Shown here one piece after another: positions 1 to 12,639 of a DNA stretch of 64,000 nt; position 1 is the stretch's first letter; each line of letters starts with the position of its first letter. The stretch spans positions 1-64,000 of the forward strand of contig JARLIS010000019.1 of assembly GCA_031291615.1 (NCBI GenBank), written 5' to 3'. The notes under the pieces are model-generated. The model worked only from the letters and a program-made list of their open reading frames with translations, did not search any database and was not told the DNA's origin. The position numbers were made by a program, and so were the translations under genes. Source of the stretch: Parvibaculum sp. Lineage in GTDB: Bacteria > Pseudomonadota > Alphaproteobacteria > Parvibaculales > Parvibaculaceae.

Positions 1-1589
<1,589 letters not shown>

Positions 1590-1656
1590 TTTTTTCTTCA
1601 CGTCATTGCTTCGCTTCGCTCGCAATGGCGTAAAAGAAGATCGAGGGAACCTATCC

Positions 1657-2490
1657 ATGCCAGCCAATGCCACCGTCAGGATCGGCAATCTCGAAATCGC
1701 GAACGACAAACCGTTCACGCTGATCGCCGGTCCCTGCCAGCTCGAAACGCGCCAACACGCCTTCGACATGGCGGGCGCCATTCAGGAAATCGCGAAGCGC
1801 CTCGGCATCGGCTTCATCTACAAGACCTCCTTCGACAAAGCGAACCGCACCAGCCGCAATGCAAAGCGCGGCCTCGGCCTCGAACTCGCATTGCCGATCT
1901 TCGACGACCTGCGCAAGGAACTGGGCGTCCCCGTGCTCACCGATGTGCATGAGCGCGAGCAATGCGCCGAACTCGCGCCCGTCATCGACGTGCTCCAGAT
2001 TCCGGCCTTCCTCTGCCGTCAGACCGATCTTCTCGAAGCGGCGGCGCAGACGGGCAAGGTCGTCAACGTCAAGAAGGGCCAGTTCCTCGCGCCCTGGGAC
2101 ATGAAGAACGTCGTGAGCAAGGTCGTCGATGCCGGCAATCCGAACGTGCTGGCGACCGAGCGCGGCGTCAGCTTCGGCTACAACACGCTCGTCAACGATA
2201 TGCGCGCGATCCCGATCATGAAGGAGCAATGCGGCTGCCCGGTCGTCATCGACGCGACCCATTCCGTGCAGCAGCCGGGCGGGCAGGGCAACGCATCGGG
2301 CGGCGACCGCCGCATGGTGCCCCATATCGCGCGGGCGGCCGTCGCCATCGGCGTCGCCGCCGTTTTCATCGAGACGCATGAAGACCCGGACAGCGCGCCG
2401 TCGGACGGCCCGAACATGGTGAAGCTCTCGGACCTCGAGGCGCTGCTGACGAATCTTCAGAAGTTCGACCAGCTTGCCAAGACAGTGTGA
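1657..2490 (+). CDS. kdsA: 3-deoxy-8-phosphooctulonate synthase (KDO-8-P synthase)
   Basis: KdsA condenses phosphoenolpyruvate with arabinose-5-phosphate to KDO-8-phosphate, a precursor of the lipopolysaccharide inner core. The 277-residue product has the family landmarks near the start (LIAGPCQLE, then FIYKTSFDKANR), the central TDVHE segment, and QQPGG with IETHEDPD near the C-terminus; the length is normal. The start at 1657 is chosen because GAGGGA lies just upstream and the protein then begins MPANATVRIGN. An in-frame TTG at 1606 would add 17 unlikely residues. It lies 67 bp after pyrG and probably shares its transcript. Confidence 0.96.
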   Translation: MPANATVRIGNLEIANDKPFTLIAGPCQLETRQHAFDMAGAIQEIAKRLGIGFIYKTSFDKANRTSRNAKRGLGLELALPIFDDLRKELGVPVLTDVHEREQCAELAPVIDVLQIPAFLCRQTDLLEAAAQTGKVVNVKKGQFLAPWDMKNVVSKVVDAGNPNVLATERGVSFGYNTLVNDMRAIPIMKEQCGCPVVIDATHSVQQPGGQGNASGGDRRMVPHIARAAVAIGVAAVFIETHEDPDSAPSDGPNMVKLSDLEALLTNLQKFDQLAKTV

Positions 2491-2574
2491 TCTCGTTCCT
2501 AGCTCGTCCTGACTTATTTCCGTTATTTGTGAAGTCGATTGTGTCTTAGCCGCCGCTCATTTCATGAGGTCCGG

Positions 2575-3375
2575 ATGTCTTGTGACTTTTTTGCTATCAA
2601 ATGGACGGATGAGGAATCGAAAGGTTTCATCGATTTGTTTCCGCGCAAAAAGCTTGTGGAGGCAAAATTAGGTTCTGTACGTCTCGAACATCAAGTCATA
2701 GGGCCGCGCAAATCGATTTATCGGGCTCTCTGTGAGGTGGTTACAAAGGATAACGTTTCCACGTTGGACTATACAAAGTACCCCTTTGAAAATGATAAGT
2801 GGGGTATGTTTCTAGGGGAGATTCGTCTGAAATTTTCAACGTCGTCTCTGGACGAGTTGATCTCCGCCGAGTGGCGAGATGCTCAAAGAAAGAAGTTTTC
2901 GGCGGAGTATTTGGTAATTATTCCGTACAAAGAGAAAAAAATTCCCCAATATAAATTACAGAAGGATACTTCGACCAAAAAGCGCCGTGAATTTCGAGAG
3001 CGACCAAAGCAAATAGCGTTCCGGAGAAGCTTGGAAAAATATTACTCCAGTGAATGTTGTATTTCCGGCTGCCACGTTAATGTAGCTCTCCAAGCTGCCC
3101 ATATAGACGGATTTAACGGAGATCCGTCGAATAACCCACAAAACGGATTGCTGTTGCGCAGCGATCTGCATGCGCTCTTTGATGCAGATATGCTCGCAAT
3201 TAAGCCGGATACCCGCGAAGTGTATTTTCATACAACTGTTCGCGAATGGCCTGAATATAAAATGATGCATCTGAAGGTTCTACGGGAACCAAACACACCC
3301 GCTGCGCGCCCTTCGGAAGCCGCGCTAAAGAAACGCTGGCGAGCGTTTCAAAAGAGCAAGGGTGACGAGGCCTGA
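2575..3375 (+). CDS. HNH endonuclease-domain protein, unknown role
   Basis: The 266-residue product has no family I can name over its first 150 residues. The C-terminal half carries an HNH-type nuclease core: Cys161, Cys162 and Cys166, then AAHIDGF with His176, Asn190 in PQNGLL and His199 in DLHALFD, the pattern of the HNH_2 group. ATG 2575 follows GAGG at about 6 bp; a TTG at 2539 is in frame but has no good ribosome site. Base composition is clearly AT-richer than kdsA and queF on either side, with many A/T-ending codons, which suggests transfer from elsewhere. It stands alone between housekeeping genes with no recognisable methylase or antitoxin. A role in defence or in a mobile element is only inference. 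Confidence 0.75.
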   Translation: MSCDFFAIKWTDEESKGFIDLFPRKKLVEAKLGSVRLEHQVIGPRKSIYRALCEVVTKDNVSTLDYTKYPFENDKWGMFLGEIRLKFSTSSLDELISAEWRDAQRKKFSAEYLVIIPYKEKKIPQYKLQKDTSTKKRREFRERPKQIAFRRSLEKYYSSECCISGCHVNVALQAAHIDGFNGDPSNNPQNGLLLRSDLHALFDADMLAIKPDTREVYFHTTVREWPEYKMMHLKVLREPNTPAARPSEAALKKRWRAFQKSKGDEA

Positions 3376-3387
3376 TGTGGATATTAG

Positions 3388-3855
3388 TCAGCCCCGACCG
3401 CGATAAGGCGCGACGCCCTGGTCCGGCACCCAGACGCCGGATGGCAGCTTGCCCGTCTGCCAGAACACGTCGATCGGAATGCCGCCGCGCGGATACCAGT
3501 AGCCGCCGATCCTGAGCCATTTCGGCGCCAGCAGCTTCACGAGCTTCTTGCCGATGGCGACAGTGCAGTCTTCATGAAACGCGCCGTGATTGCGGAAGCT
3601 CTGGAGATAGAGCTTCAGCGACTTCGACTCGACGAGCCATTTGCCCGGCACATAGTCGATGACGAGATGGGCAAAGTCCGGCTGTCCCGTCACCGGGCAG
3701 ATCGAGGTGAATTCCGGCACCGTGAAGCGTGCATTGTAATTCGTGTCGGGATGCGGATTGGGCACGCGTTCGAGAACGGCCTCTTCCGGCGAGGCGGGAA
3801 CGGCCGCGGCCTTGCCGAGTTGGGTCAGTCCCGTCGCCTTGGTCTTTTGCGCCAT
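3388..3855 (-). CDS. queF: NADPH-dependent 7-cyano-7-deazaguanine reductase
   Basis: QueF reduces preQ0 to preQ1, the last free-base step of queuosine synthesis. The 155-residue protein is the short, single-domain type. It has the catalytic Cys in [11 protein letters not shown] and the QueF signature [11 protein letters not shown] that binds NADPH, followed by FHED. The ATG at 3855 overlaps the queD stop by one base (TGATG) and has GGAG about 6 bp upstream; a GTG one codon earlier is possible. It is the last gene of a queC-queE-queD-queF operon, so all steps from GTP-derived dihydroneopterin triphosphate to preQ1 except the GTP cyclohydrolase step are encoded together. Confidence 0.96.
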   Translation of the reverse strand: MAQKTKATGLTQLGKAAAVPASPEEAVLERVPNPHPDTNYNARFTVPEFTSICPVTGQPDFAHLVIDYVPGKWLVESKSLKLYLQSFRNHGAFHEDCTVAIGKKLVKLLAPKWLRIGGYWYPRGGIPIDVFWQTGKLPSGVWVPDQGVAPYRGRG

Positions 3856-4226
3856 CACTTGCTCTCCGGCCCGTCATAGACGCAGCCCTCGCGGCACGAT
3901 GCGCGATGAACCTCGATCCGCGCAAGCTCCGGCAGCGGCGTCTTGAGATTCTTCCAGAGCCAGACCGCGATATTCTCAAGCGTCGGATTTTCGAGGCCTG
4001 GAATCTCGTTCAGCATGTGATGGTCGATCTTCTCGCGCAAAGGCGCGATCTCGCGGTCGATCTCCTCGAAATGCCGGATGAGGCCCGTCTTCGGCGACAC
4101 CGGTCCTTCGAGCCAGAGCGTCACCCTGAACGAATGCCCGTGCACGCGCCGGTTCGGATGGCCTTCCGGTGCATCCGGCAGGTAATGCGCGGCGTCGAAC
4201 AGGAACTCTTTGTAGATGCGCGTCAT
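3855..4226 (-). CDS. queD: QueD-like 6-carboxytetrahydropterin synthase, Asn at the catalytic Cys position
   Basis: QueD converts dihydroneopterin triphosphate to 6-carboxytetrahydropterin in the preQ0 pathway. The 123-residue protein has the three zinc-binding histidines (His14 in DAAHYLP, His29 and His31 in VHGHSF), the Asp-His pair in IDHHMLN and the terminal Cys111/Cys115 pair also seen in E. coli QueD. The residue four before the HGH motif is Asn25 ([10 protein letters not shown]), where E. coli and most QueD enzymes have the catalytic Cys (GHKCGRLHGH). I checked this against the DNA codons. The start ATG overlaps the queE stop as ATGA. It is either a variant enzyme or a paralogue with altered chemistry; operon position still argues for queuosine. 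Confidence 0.9.
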   Translation of the reverse strand: MTRIYKEFLFDAAHYLPDAPEGHPNRRVHGHSFRVTLWLEGPVSPKTGLIRHFEEIDREIAPLREKIDHHMLNEIPGLENPTLENIAVWLWKNLKTPLPELARIEVHRASCREGCVYDGPESK

Positions 4227-4852
4227 GGAATGCCGATCAGCTTGTGGGTTTGCAGCGAGAGCCGCCATTTCGGATGGGCGAGACAATAGGCCGTCGCCGC
4301 CTTCGTATTCTCTGCGACATGAGGTCCGTCCATCGGCTGCAAGTAGAAATGGCGGAATTCCAGCCCTTCGAAGCGCCCCGGTTCGGCCTTTGCCTGCGGA
4401 AAGACGAGCTTCAACTCGTCTCCGCCGGTGAGTTTCAGCACGGCGTCCGCCTTCGGGCTGACGCAGATCCAGTCGAGCCCTTCGGGCGCCTCGACGGTGC
4501 CGTTCGTCTCCACCGCGATCTCGAAGCCGCGCGCATGAAGCGCCGCGATCAATGCCGCGTCGAGTTGCAACAAGGGCTCGCCGCCGGTGCAGACGACGAA
4601 GCGCGCTTCCGCGCCACCGCCCCATGCCTGCTCGACCGCAGAAGCCAATGCCTCCGCATCGGCGAACTTGCCGCCGCCTTCGCCATCGGTGCCGACGAAA
4701 TCCGTGTCGCAAAATGTGCAGACGGCGCTCGCGCGATCCTGTTCGCGTCCTGTCCACAGGTTGCAACCGGCGAAGCGGCAGAACACGGCGGGCCGTCCGG
4801 CATTCGCGCCTTCGCCCTGCAAGGTGTAGAAAATTTCCTTCACCGAATACAT
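4223..4852 (-). CDS. queE: 7-carboxy-7-deazaguanine synthase (radical SAM)
   Basis: QueE rearranges 6-carboxytetrahydropterin to 7-carboxy-7-deazaguanine using S-adenosylmethionine and a 4Fe-4S cluster. The 209-residue protein opens with MYSVKEIFYTLQGEG, and the cluster motif is the enlarged CX14CX2C form (from Cys in AGCNLW to CTFCDTDF). This form is known for a QueE subgroup and replaces the usual CX3CX2C. A TGGEPLLQ glycine motif follows. The start is 4 bp after the queC stop, and the end overlaps queD by 4 bp, so translation is probably coupled through the operon. Confidence 0.95.
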   Translation of the reverse strand: MYSVKEIFYTLQGEGANAGRPAVFCRFAGCNLWTGREQDRASAVCTFCDTDFVGTDGEGGGKFADAEALASAVEQAWGGGAEARFVVCTGGEPLLQLDAALIAALHARGFEIAVETNGTVEAPEGLDWICVSPKADAVLKLTGGDELKLVFPQAKAEPGRFEGLEFRHFYLQPMDGPHVAENTKAATAYCLAHPKWRLSLQTHKLIGIP

Positions 4853-4856
4853 GGCG

Positions 4857-5570
4857 TCACACCTTCGCCGCGCGCCATTTGGCGTAGCCGTTCGCGCGCA
4901 GTTCGCAGGCGGGGCAGGCGCCGCAGCCATAGCCCCAGTCGTGGCGATGCGTCCGGTCGCCGCGATAGCAGCTATGCGTATGTTCGACGATGATCTCGGT
5001 GAGCGCCGCGCCGCCGAGCTCTTCCGCCAGCGTCCATGTCGCCGCCTTGTCGATCCACATCAGCGGCGTTTCGATTTTCACATCGCGCGCCATGCCGAGA
5101 CCGATCGCGCGAGCGAGCGTCTGGATCGTGTCGTTGCGGCAATCGGGATAACCGGAATAATCCGTCTCGCACATGCCGCCGACGAGCGTGTCCGCACCGC
5201 GCCGATAGCCGAGCGCCGCCGCATAAACGAAAAAGAGCAGGTTGCGCCCCGGCACGAAAGTATTGGGCAGTCCGTTGGCGCTCATCTCGATGGCGACGTC
5301 GCGCGTCAGCGCCGTTTCGCTGATCGCGGCAAGCTCGCCGAGGCGGAGCGTGTGGTCGGTGCCGAGCTTCGCGCCCCAGGCCGGAAAGGCCGCCGCGATT
5401 TCCGCCCGCACCCGGCTGCGGCATTCGAGTTCGACGGCATGGCTTTGCCCGTAGTCGAAGCCGACCGTCTCCACCGCCTCGTAGCGGTCAAGCGCCCAGG
5501 CAAGGCAGACAGTGGAATCCTGTCCGCCCGAAAACAGCACGAGTGCCTTGTTTTCCGCGCTTTGCGCCAT
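4857..5570 (-). CDS. queC: 7-cyano-7-deazaguanine synthase
   Basis: QueC turns 7-carboxy-7-deazaguanine into preQ0 using ATP and ammonia. The 237-residue protein has the PP-loop [10 protein letters not shown] near the N-terminus and the C-terminal zinc cysteines (Cys in HSCYRG, then CGACPAC). The start MAQSAENK at 5570 is chosen because residues before it would be a Pro/Ser run unlike the family; upstream frame extension to 5648 is not needed. It is the first gene of the minus-strand que operon. No preQ1 riboswitch could be made out in the 80 bases upstream. Confidence 0.96.
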   Translation of the reverse strand: MAQSAENKALVLFSGGQDSTVCLAWALDRYEAVETVGFDYGQSHAVELECRSRVRAEIAAAFPAWGAKLGTDHTLRLGELAAISETALTRDVAIEMSANGLPNTFVPGRNLLFFVYAAALGYRRGADTLVGGMCETDYSGYPDCRNDTIQTLARAIGLGMARDVKIETPLMWIDKAATWTLAEELGGAALTEIIVEHTHSCYRGDRTHRHDWGYGCGACPACELRANGYAKWRAAKV

Positions 5571-5654
5571 CTGTATCGCTCCGGTTCGGGGTGTTGAACA
5601 GGAGCCTTGCCCCGGCGTCAAGCGCGATGAAGGCGGGGGCGGAGGCAATAAAAA

Positions 5655-5688
5655 CCGCCTCGGGATGGGAGGGCCCTTCCCGAGGCGG
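5655..5688 (-). terminator. Rho-independent terminator of the DUF1302 gene
   Basis: Bases 5655-5665 and 5678-5688 form a perfect 11-bp GC-rich stem with a 12-base loop. Read on the minus strand the stem is followed by TTTTTATT. It lies 65 bp past the stop of the DUF1302 gene and 85 bp before queC, so it should separate the two minus-strand units. Confidence 0.85.
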
Positions 5689-5694
5689 CCTCTC

Positions 5695-5729
5695 GTCGAA
5701 CCCCTGGTCCGGGGGGGATGGGGTTCGAC
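5695..5729 (-). repeat. Second hairpin, 10-bp perfect inverted repeat
   Basis: GTCGAACCCC at 5695-5704 pairs perfectly with GGGGTTCGAC at 5720-5729, with a G-rich 15-base loop. On the minus strand it lies between the DUF1302 stop and the terminator at 5655-5688. It may protect the transcript 3' end or aid termination; it has no T-run of its own. Confidence 0.55.
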
Positions 5730-5752
5730 TTAGCTCGTTGTGGTGCGATCCG

Positions 5753-7690
5753 TCAGAACGAGTAGGAAATGCTCGCCTGTGCGAAATCGCGGTCGGAGAA
5801 GGAATTGTACCAGCCTGCGCCGAAGCTCGACGTCCAGCTCAGGCTCGCCTTGATCCGGCTCTGGTAGTCGGCGTCGACGCCCAGCGTGACTTCCTTCAGG
5901 CCCTTGAGATAGTTGGCCGTGTTCGGACCCGGCGAGTAGCCGAGCACGTCGTTGCGCCAGGCCACATAGGGGCTGAGCGTGACGGGCGTGCTGAAGGCGT
6001 TGTTGTAATCGGCCTTCAGCAGCATGCGGTAACCCGACGAGAAGCTCGTCGCATATTGCGGGTTGGTCGCACCGTCGGTGAGAAGCGCGGCGGCGAAGGG
6101 GTTCTTGATGCCGCCGATGAAGCCCGACCGGTTGAGCGGGTAGTCGCCCGCGCTCGGAACGTAGACGAAGCCCGCATTGACCACGAAGGTCGCGCCGTCG
6201 GCGTCGAGATTCCGCGGAATGAAATCCGAAGTCGTGAACGACGTGATGGTGCCGAACTGACCCTGCCAGGCGTTGAGGTCGATGTGACTGAGCGTCGACT
6301 GGTTGGCGCCCACGCCGTTGAGATAGGAGCTGAAGCGGTTCGTCGCGCCGCCCGACAGGTAGATCGCCGCACCCAGACCGTCGATCTGCGAAGCATTGAG
6401 TTCCGAGTCGGAGATGCCGAACGGCATCTGCGGCGTGAAGGTCATTTCACCCGAAAGCGCCGTGCCCTCGACCGTCGTGCTGAAGCTCGCGCCCAGCGTG
6501 TTGATGGTCGGGAAGTCGTAGAAATACTTCGCCTGGTTCGCGCCATAGGCGAAGGCCGCCTTGACGCCCTGAGCGGTGGCGCAGGTGAGCGCGCCGAGGG
6601 TCGCCGCCGCAATCGTGGCGCAGGACTGAGCCGTGTCCAGGCCGCCATTGGTGAAGCCGAGATAGGGCAGGCGGCTCGAATAGCGCACGAAATAGGCGCC
6701 GAAGTCGGTGCCCGTGCCGACATTGTCGGCATAGTAATGGGCAGCGACGCCGAACTGGTTCGTGTTACTGTGGCCGCGATCTTCGCTGCGACGAAGCGCG
6801 ATGGGCACCTGTGCGCCGCCGAGAAGCGCGGCGAGGTCGCCCGGAGCGATGGCGAGGTCGGGATTGTCGACGGCCGGCGACGAGAGAGCGTAGAGCGAGC
6901 CCTTGCCGACGATGTCGTTGACCGCGAAGAACGAGCCGGCCGGATCGAGTTCGGTGCGCTTGTAGGAGAACTGCCAGAAGGCCTCGACCGTCAGCGCTTC
7001 CGTCGCCGCGAAAGACGCGTAAACCATCGGCATCGGCGTCATGCCGTCCTTCAGTTCGGAAGCAGCCGAACGAAGGGCCGTCACGTCGAAAGCCTGGAAC
7101 GAGTTGATGCCGCCCGTAATGAAGAGGCTTTCACCCCAGTTGAGCGCCTGCTTGCCGAAACGAATCGTCGTCGAATGTCCGGCGATGTCGTAATTGCCGT
7201 AAACGAAGGCGTCGAGCACGTTCACGCTGTAGTCGAGCTGGCCCTTGCCGTCGTCGTTCAGATCGTGGAAGCGCAGATCGTTGTTCGCATAGATGGCGTT
7301 GTAGAAGGCCGTCGGACGAACGAAGACGCCGTAGTTTTCCCACTTGGCCTGCACATCGGCCGTGATGCGGCCGGTCGCGTCGGCCAGGTCCCAACGGTTG
7401 AAGTTGAGATTGCCGTTGTCGGAGTTGACGCCGGTGGTGCGGCCGCTCGAAGAGCGGCAGCCGCCGTTCACAAGCGAGACGTGGCTGCAATCGCGCGCGC
7501 TTGTTCGCATGGTCAGGCCGGCCGACACGGTGGTGTCGATCGAGAGGTCGATGTCGCCGAACTTGTAGGCGTCGGCCTGGGCAGCCCCCGCCCAGAAGCC
7601 GATTGCCAGGGCGCCAGCCATGGCAGAGGCGACGATCAGACTGCTACGGCGTTCGGCCGTGACAGGCGATGTTCCCGCAGATAGTCTCAT
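5753..7690 (-). CDS. DUF1302 family outer-membrane-type protein
   Basis: The 645-residue protein has a long N-terminal signal region (hydrophobic LIVASAMAGALAIGFWAGAA, probable cleavage at AQADA), then a beta-rich sequence with alternating aromatic residues and a terminal Phe (ASISYSF), as expected for an outer-membrane beta barrel. The sequence matches the DUF1302 family as I know it: IDTTVSAGLTMRTS near the mature start and repeated GGINSF, NFNRWDLAD-type segments. DUF1302 proteins usually occur beside DUF1329 proteins (one lies at 10761 here) and have been linked to handling of hydrophobic compounds; the substrate is unknown. It is transcribed divergently from the PadR regulator at 7934, which may control it. 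Confidence 0.85.
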   Translation of the reverse strand: MRLSAGTSPVTAERRSSLIVASAMAGALAIGFWAGAAQADAYKFGDIDLSIDTTVSAGLTMRTSARDCSHVSLVNGGCRSSSGRTTGVNSDNGNLNFNRWDLADATGRITADVQAKWENYGVFVRPTAFYNAIYANNDLRFHDLNDDGKGQLDYSVNVLDAFVYGNYDIAGHSTTIRFGKQALNWGESLFITGGINSFQAFDVTALRSAASELKDGMTPMPMVYASFAATEALTVEAFWQFSYKRTELDPAGSFFAVNDIVGKGSLYALSSPAVDNPDLAIAPGDLAALLGGAQVPIALRRSEDRGHSNTNQFGVAAHYYADNVGTGTDFGAYFVRYSSRLPYLGFTNGGLDTAQSCATIAAATLGALTCATAQGVKAAFAYGANQAKYFYDFPTINTLGASFSTTVEGTALSGEMTFTPQMPFGISDSELNASQIDGLGAAIYLSGGATNRFSSYLNGVGANQSTLSHIDLNAWQGQFGTITSFTTSDFIPRNLDADGATFVVNAGFVYVPSAGDYPLNRSGFIGGIKNPFAAALLTDGATNPQYATSFSSGYRMLLKADYNNAFSTPVTLSPYVAWRNDVLGYSPGPNTANYLKGLKEVTLGVDADYQSRIKASLSWTSSFGAGWYNSFSDRDFAQASISYSF

Positions 7691-7821
7691 TTTGAGGGTT
7701 TCTCCCTGTTATTCTTGGAAATGGCCGGATTGATTCCCGGCTCAGACATGGAGGACGACCACCGGCAGCCCAGCCGGCAGAGGAAAGGACGAGCGACTGG
7801 ATCCGGATTGGGAGGAACCAG

Positions 7822-7880
7822 TTGCATATGAATTGTAGTAATAGGTGGAAAACACCTAGGATTTGTAAACTTATATGCAA
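7822..7880. promoter_or_regulatory. Candidate operator region between DUF1302 and PadR genes
   Basis: This AT-rich stretch in the 243-bp divergent intergenic region holds two nested inverted repeats: TTGCATAT (7822-7829) with ATATGCAA (7873-7880), and TAGGTG (7842-7847) with CACCTA (7853-7858) around GAAAA. Such symmetry suits a dimeric regulator such as the adjacent PadR protein. The binding protein is inferred. Confidence 0.45.
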
Positions 7881-7933
7881 AAAACATAACTTCCCGCAAG
7901 GGGGGAGTCTGCTGCTCGGGGGAGGAGGCGGAT

Positions 7934-10558
<2,625 letters not shown>

Positions 10559-10671
10559 TGCCGTCGCTGACGAAATTACGCCTGACGACAATTAGCATAT
10601 GGCAGCGGCCCCATAAATCTGAATGCGTAGCGCATCCCCGCATAAAGCTGGTTAGTCAACCGAACATGACG

Positions 10672-10701
10672 ATTGACAAAAATCGAATATTATCAGTCAA
10701 T
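10672..10701. promoter_or_regulatory. Candidate operator/promoter of the DUF1329 gene
   Basis: ATTGAC at 10672-10677 and GTCAAT at 10696-10701 form an inverted repeat, and a related TAGTCAAC lies at 10653-10660. TTGACA at 10673 could also serve as a -35 element. The region is AT-rich and sits between the divergent TetR and DUF1329 genes. Binding by the TetR protein is inferred from position only. Confidence 0.35.
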
Positions 10702-10760
10702 AGAGATATAAGATTAAAACACCCATATGTGGGGCGACGTTTGGAGGGAGGAGACTCGGA

Positions 10761-12116
10761 ATGAAGATTTCTTATGTGGCAGCGATCGCATTGGCGGTCG
10801 GCGCGCCTTTGGCAGCGCATGCCCAGGTACCGGACGCGCAGGTCAACCGGCTCGGGGCAGACCTGACGCCGATCGGCGCCGAAAAGGCGGGCGAGGGCGA
10901 CATTCCTGCCTGGACGGGCGGCCTGCCGACCGTGCCGAGCAATGTCAGCTACAAGCCGGGCGATCATCTCGCCGATCCGTTTGCCAGCGATCCGATCAAG
11001 TACACGATCACGGCGAGCAATGCCGCGCAATACGATGCGCTGCTGACGGATGGCTACAAGGCGCTGCTGAAGACCTATCCCGACTACAAGATGAACGTGT
11101 ACCAGACGCGCCGCACCTGCGCCTATCCGGACCGCGTTTACTCGGCGACCAAGAACAACGCCAAGGTCGGCGTGCTGAACGGCGGCGGCTCGGGCGTCGG
11201 CGGGGCCATCATGGGCTTCCCCTTCCCGGTCGTGAACAACGCTAACGAAATCATGTGGAACCACACGCTGCGCTATCGCTCGTTCAAGGCGACGCGTCAG
11301 TTCGCTGCGGCGCCCGTGACCCGTGGCGGCGACTACACGCTGACCATCGTCCAGGACGAAGCCATTCTGAACTGGTCGGACCCGTCGAAGAAGTCGGCCG
11401 AAGATCTGAACAACATCTCGCTCTACTACATCGCCAACACGATCGCTCCGGCGCGTGAAGCGGGCAACGTGATCCTCGTTCTCGAAGCCCTCAACGCCAC
11501 GCTCAATGGCGGCCGTCAGGCCTGGCAGTACAGCCCCGGCACGCGTCGCGTCCGTCGCGCTCCGAACATCTCCTACGACAATCCGGGCACGAACTCGGAC
11601 GGTCTGTCGACCTCTGACGCCTTCGACGGCTTCAACGGCGCGCTCGACCGTTACGACTGGCAGGTCATCGACAAGTCGCCGCGCATCATCGCCGCGAACG
11701 ACTACAAGGCCGAGTCCACGAAGTACAAGGACTACATCAAGCCGCTTCATCTCAACCAGGATGCCATTCGTTACGAAGTGCACCGCACCTGGAACTTCGA
11801 AGCGCGTCTGAAGGCCGGCACGCGTCACGTCTATGCCCGTCGCGTCTATCACAACGACGAAGACGCCTGGCAGGTGTCTCAGGCCGAACTCTATGACGGC
11901 CGTGGCCAGCTCTGGCGCGTCCAGGAACTCGGTCAGCTTCAGCGCTACAACGTGCCGCTCTGCGGTTCGGGCACGGAAGTCGTCTACGACCTCCAGGCCG
12001 GCCGCTATCTGGCTCTCGGACTCCAGAACGAAGAGCCGCCGGTGAACTACTTCGCCGACGAGCTCGATCCGAGCCGCTACACGCCGAACTCGATCCGGCA
12101 ATTGGGCGTGCGATAA
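10761..12116 (+). CDS. DUF1329 family periplasmic/outer-membrane-associated protein
   Basis: The 451-residue protein has a clear Sec signal peptide (MKISYVAAIALAVGAPLAAHA, cleavage near residue 21) and the DUF1329 start motif LGADLTPIGAEKAGE followed by IPAWTGG. The rest is rich in Tyr, Asn and Arg, with RRVRRAPNISYDNP and DAFDGFNGALDRYDWQ typical of the family. A strong GGAGGGAGGAG ribosome site precedes the start. DUF1329 proteins usually sit next to DUF1302 barrels and often an RND/MMPL transporter; here the partner is 3 kb away across eno and no transporter is nearby. Function is unproven; handling of hydrophobic molecules is the common suggestion. Confidence 0.88.
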   Translation: MKISYVAAIALAVGAPLAAHAQVPDAQVNRLGADLTPIGAEKAGEGDIPAWTGGLPTVPSNVSYKPGDHLADPFASDPIKYTITASNAAQYDALLTDGYKALLKTYPDYKMNVYQTRRTCAYPDRVYSATKNNAKVGVLNGGGSGVGGAIMGFPFPVVNNANEIMWNHTLRYRSFKATRQFAAAPVTRGGDYTLTIVQDEAILNWSDPSKKSAEDLNNISLYYIANTIAPAREAGNVILVLEALNATLNGGRQAWQYSPGTRRVRRAPNISYDNPGTNSDGLSTSDAFDGFNGALDRYDWQVIDKSPRIIAANDYKAESTKYKDYIKPLHLNQDAIRYEVHRTWNFEARLKAGTRHVYARRVYHNDEDAWQVSQAELYDGRGQLWRVQELGQLQRYNVPLCGSGTEVVYDLQAGRYLALGLQNEEPPVNYFADELDPSRYTPNSIRQLGVR

Positions 12117-12144
12117 GTTCCCTCCACGGTCTTATCGCTAAACT

Positions 12145-12183
12145 GGGCTGCGTGACTCCCCTGGGGCGCGCAGCCCTTTTTTA
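12145..12183 (+). terminator. Rho-independent terminator after the DUF1329 gene
   Basis: GGGCTGCG (12145-12152) pairs with CGCAGCCC (12169-12176) and is followed directly by TTTTTTATT. It lies 29 bp after the stop codon. Confidence 0.9.
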
Positions 12184-12270
12184 TTCGGGCGGCTCTCGCC
12201 GTCGAAGCGGATGACGCTTTCTCGCAAGAACTGTTGACGACGGGAATCCAACTGTGATTCCTTCTTGTTT

Positions 12271-12618
12271 ATGAAGGATTTGGGCTTGATTCGAACGAGA
12301 GAACCGCTGCGGCTGCGCCACGCGCTGATCCCGCTCGTCTGCCTGATCGTGATTTCCTATTTCGCCTATCACGCCGTCTATGGCCGCCATGGGTTCATAG
12401 CCTGGTTGAGCCTCCAGAACCGCGTCGACACGCTGGAGCAGCAACTGGCGGGCGTGCGCGCGACGCATGAGCAGCTCGATCGCCAGGTCGCCTTGCTGCG
12501 GCCTGAAAGCCTCGACCCCGATCTCCTCGATGAGCGCGCCCGTGCGACGCTGGGCCTCGCCAATCCGAACGACATCGTGATCTTCCGCGACCGGCCCGCG
12601 GCAAATCCGCCGCGCTAA
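12271..12618 (+). CDS. ftsB: Septum formation initiator, FtsB/DivIC family
   Basis: The 115-residue protein has the layout of FtsB: a short cytoplasmic N-terminus, one membrane helix (about residues 17-35, ALIPLVCLIVISYFAYHA), then a periplasmic coiled coil (LQNRVDTLEQQLAGVRATHE) and a short tail with DERARATLGLA. FtsB bridges FtsL and FtsQ in the divisome. ATG 12271 is used; a TTG two codons earlier is less likely. In related genomes this gene directly follows eno and precedes pdhA; the pdhA part of that order is kept here. Confidence 0.88.
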   Translation: MKDLGLIRTREPLRLRHALIPLVCLIVISYFAYHAVYGRHGFIAWLSLQNRVDTLEQQLAGVRATHEQLDRQVALLRPESLDPDLLDERARATLGLANPNDIVIFRDRPAANPPR

Positions 12619-12639
12619 GTCCTTGGCGGGGTAGGGCGT

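Noticed and set aside
5571..5652. preQ1 riboswitch before queC
   Set aside because: The bases upstream of queC show no convincing H-type pseudoknot with an A-rich tail; I could not support one.
5543..7684. A 713-codon frame on the plus strand
   Set aside because: It is the complement of the DUF1302 gene, is rich in Arg and Glu runs and has no recognisable motif.
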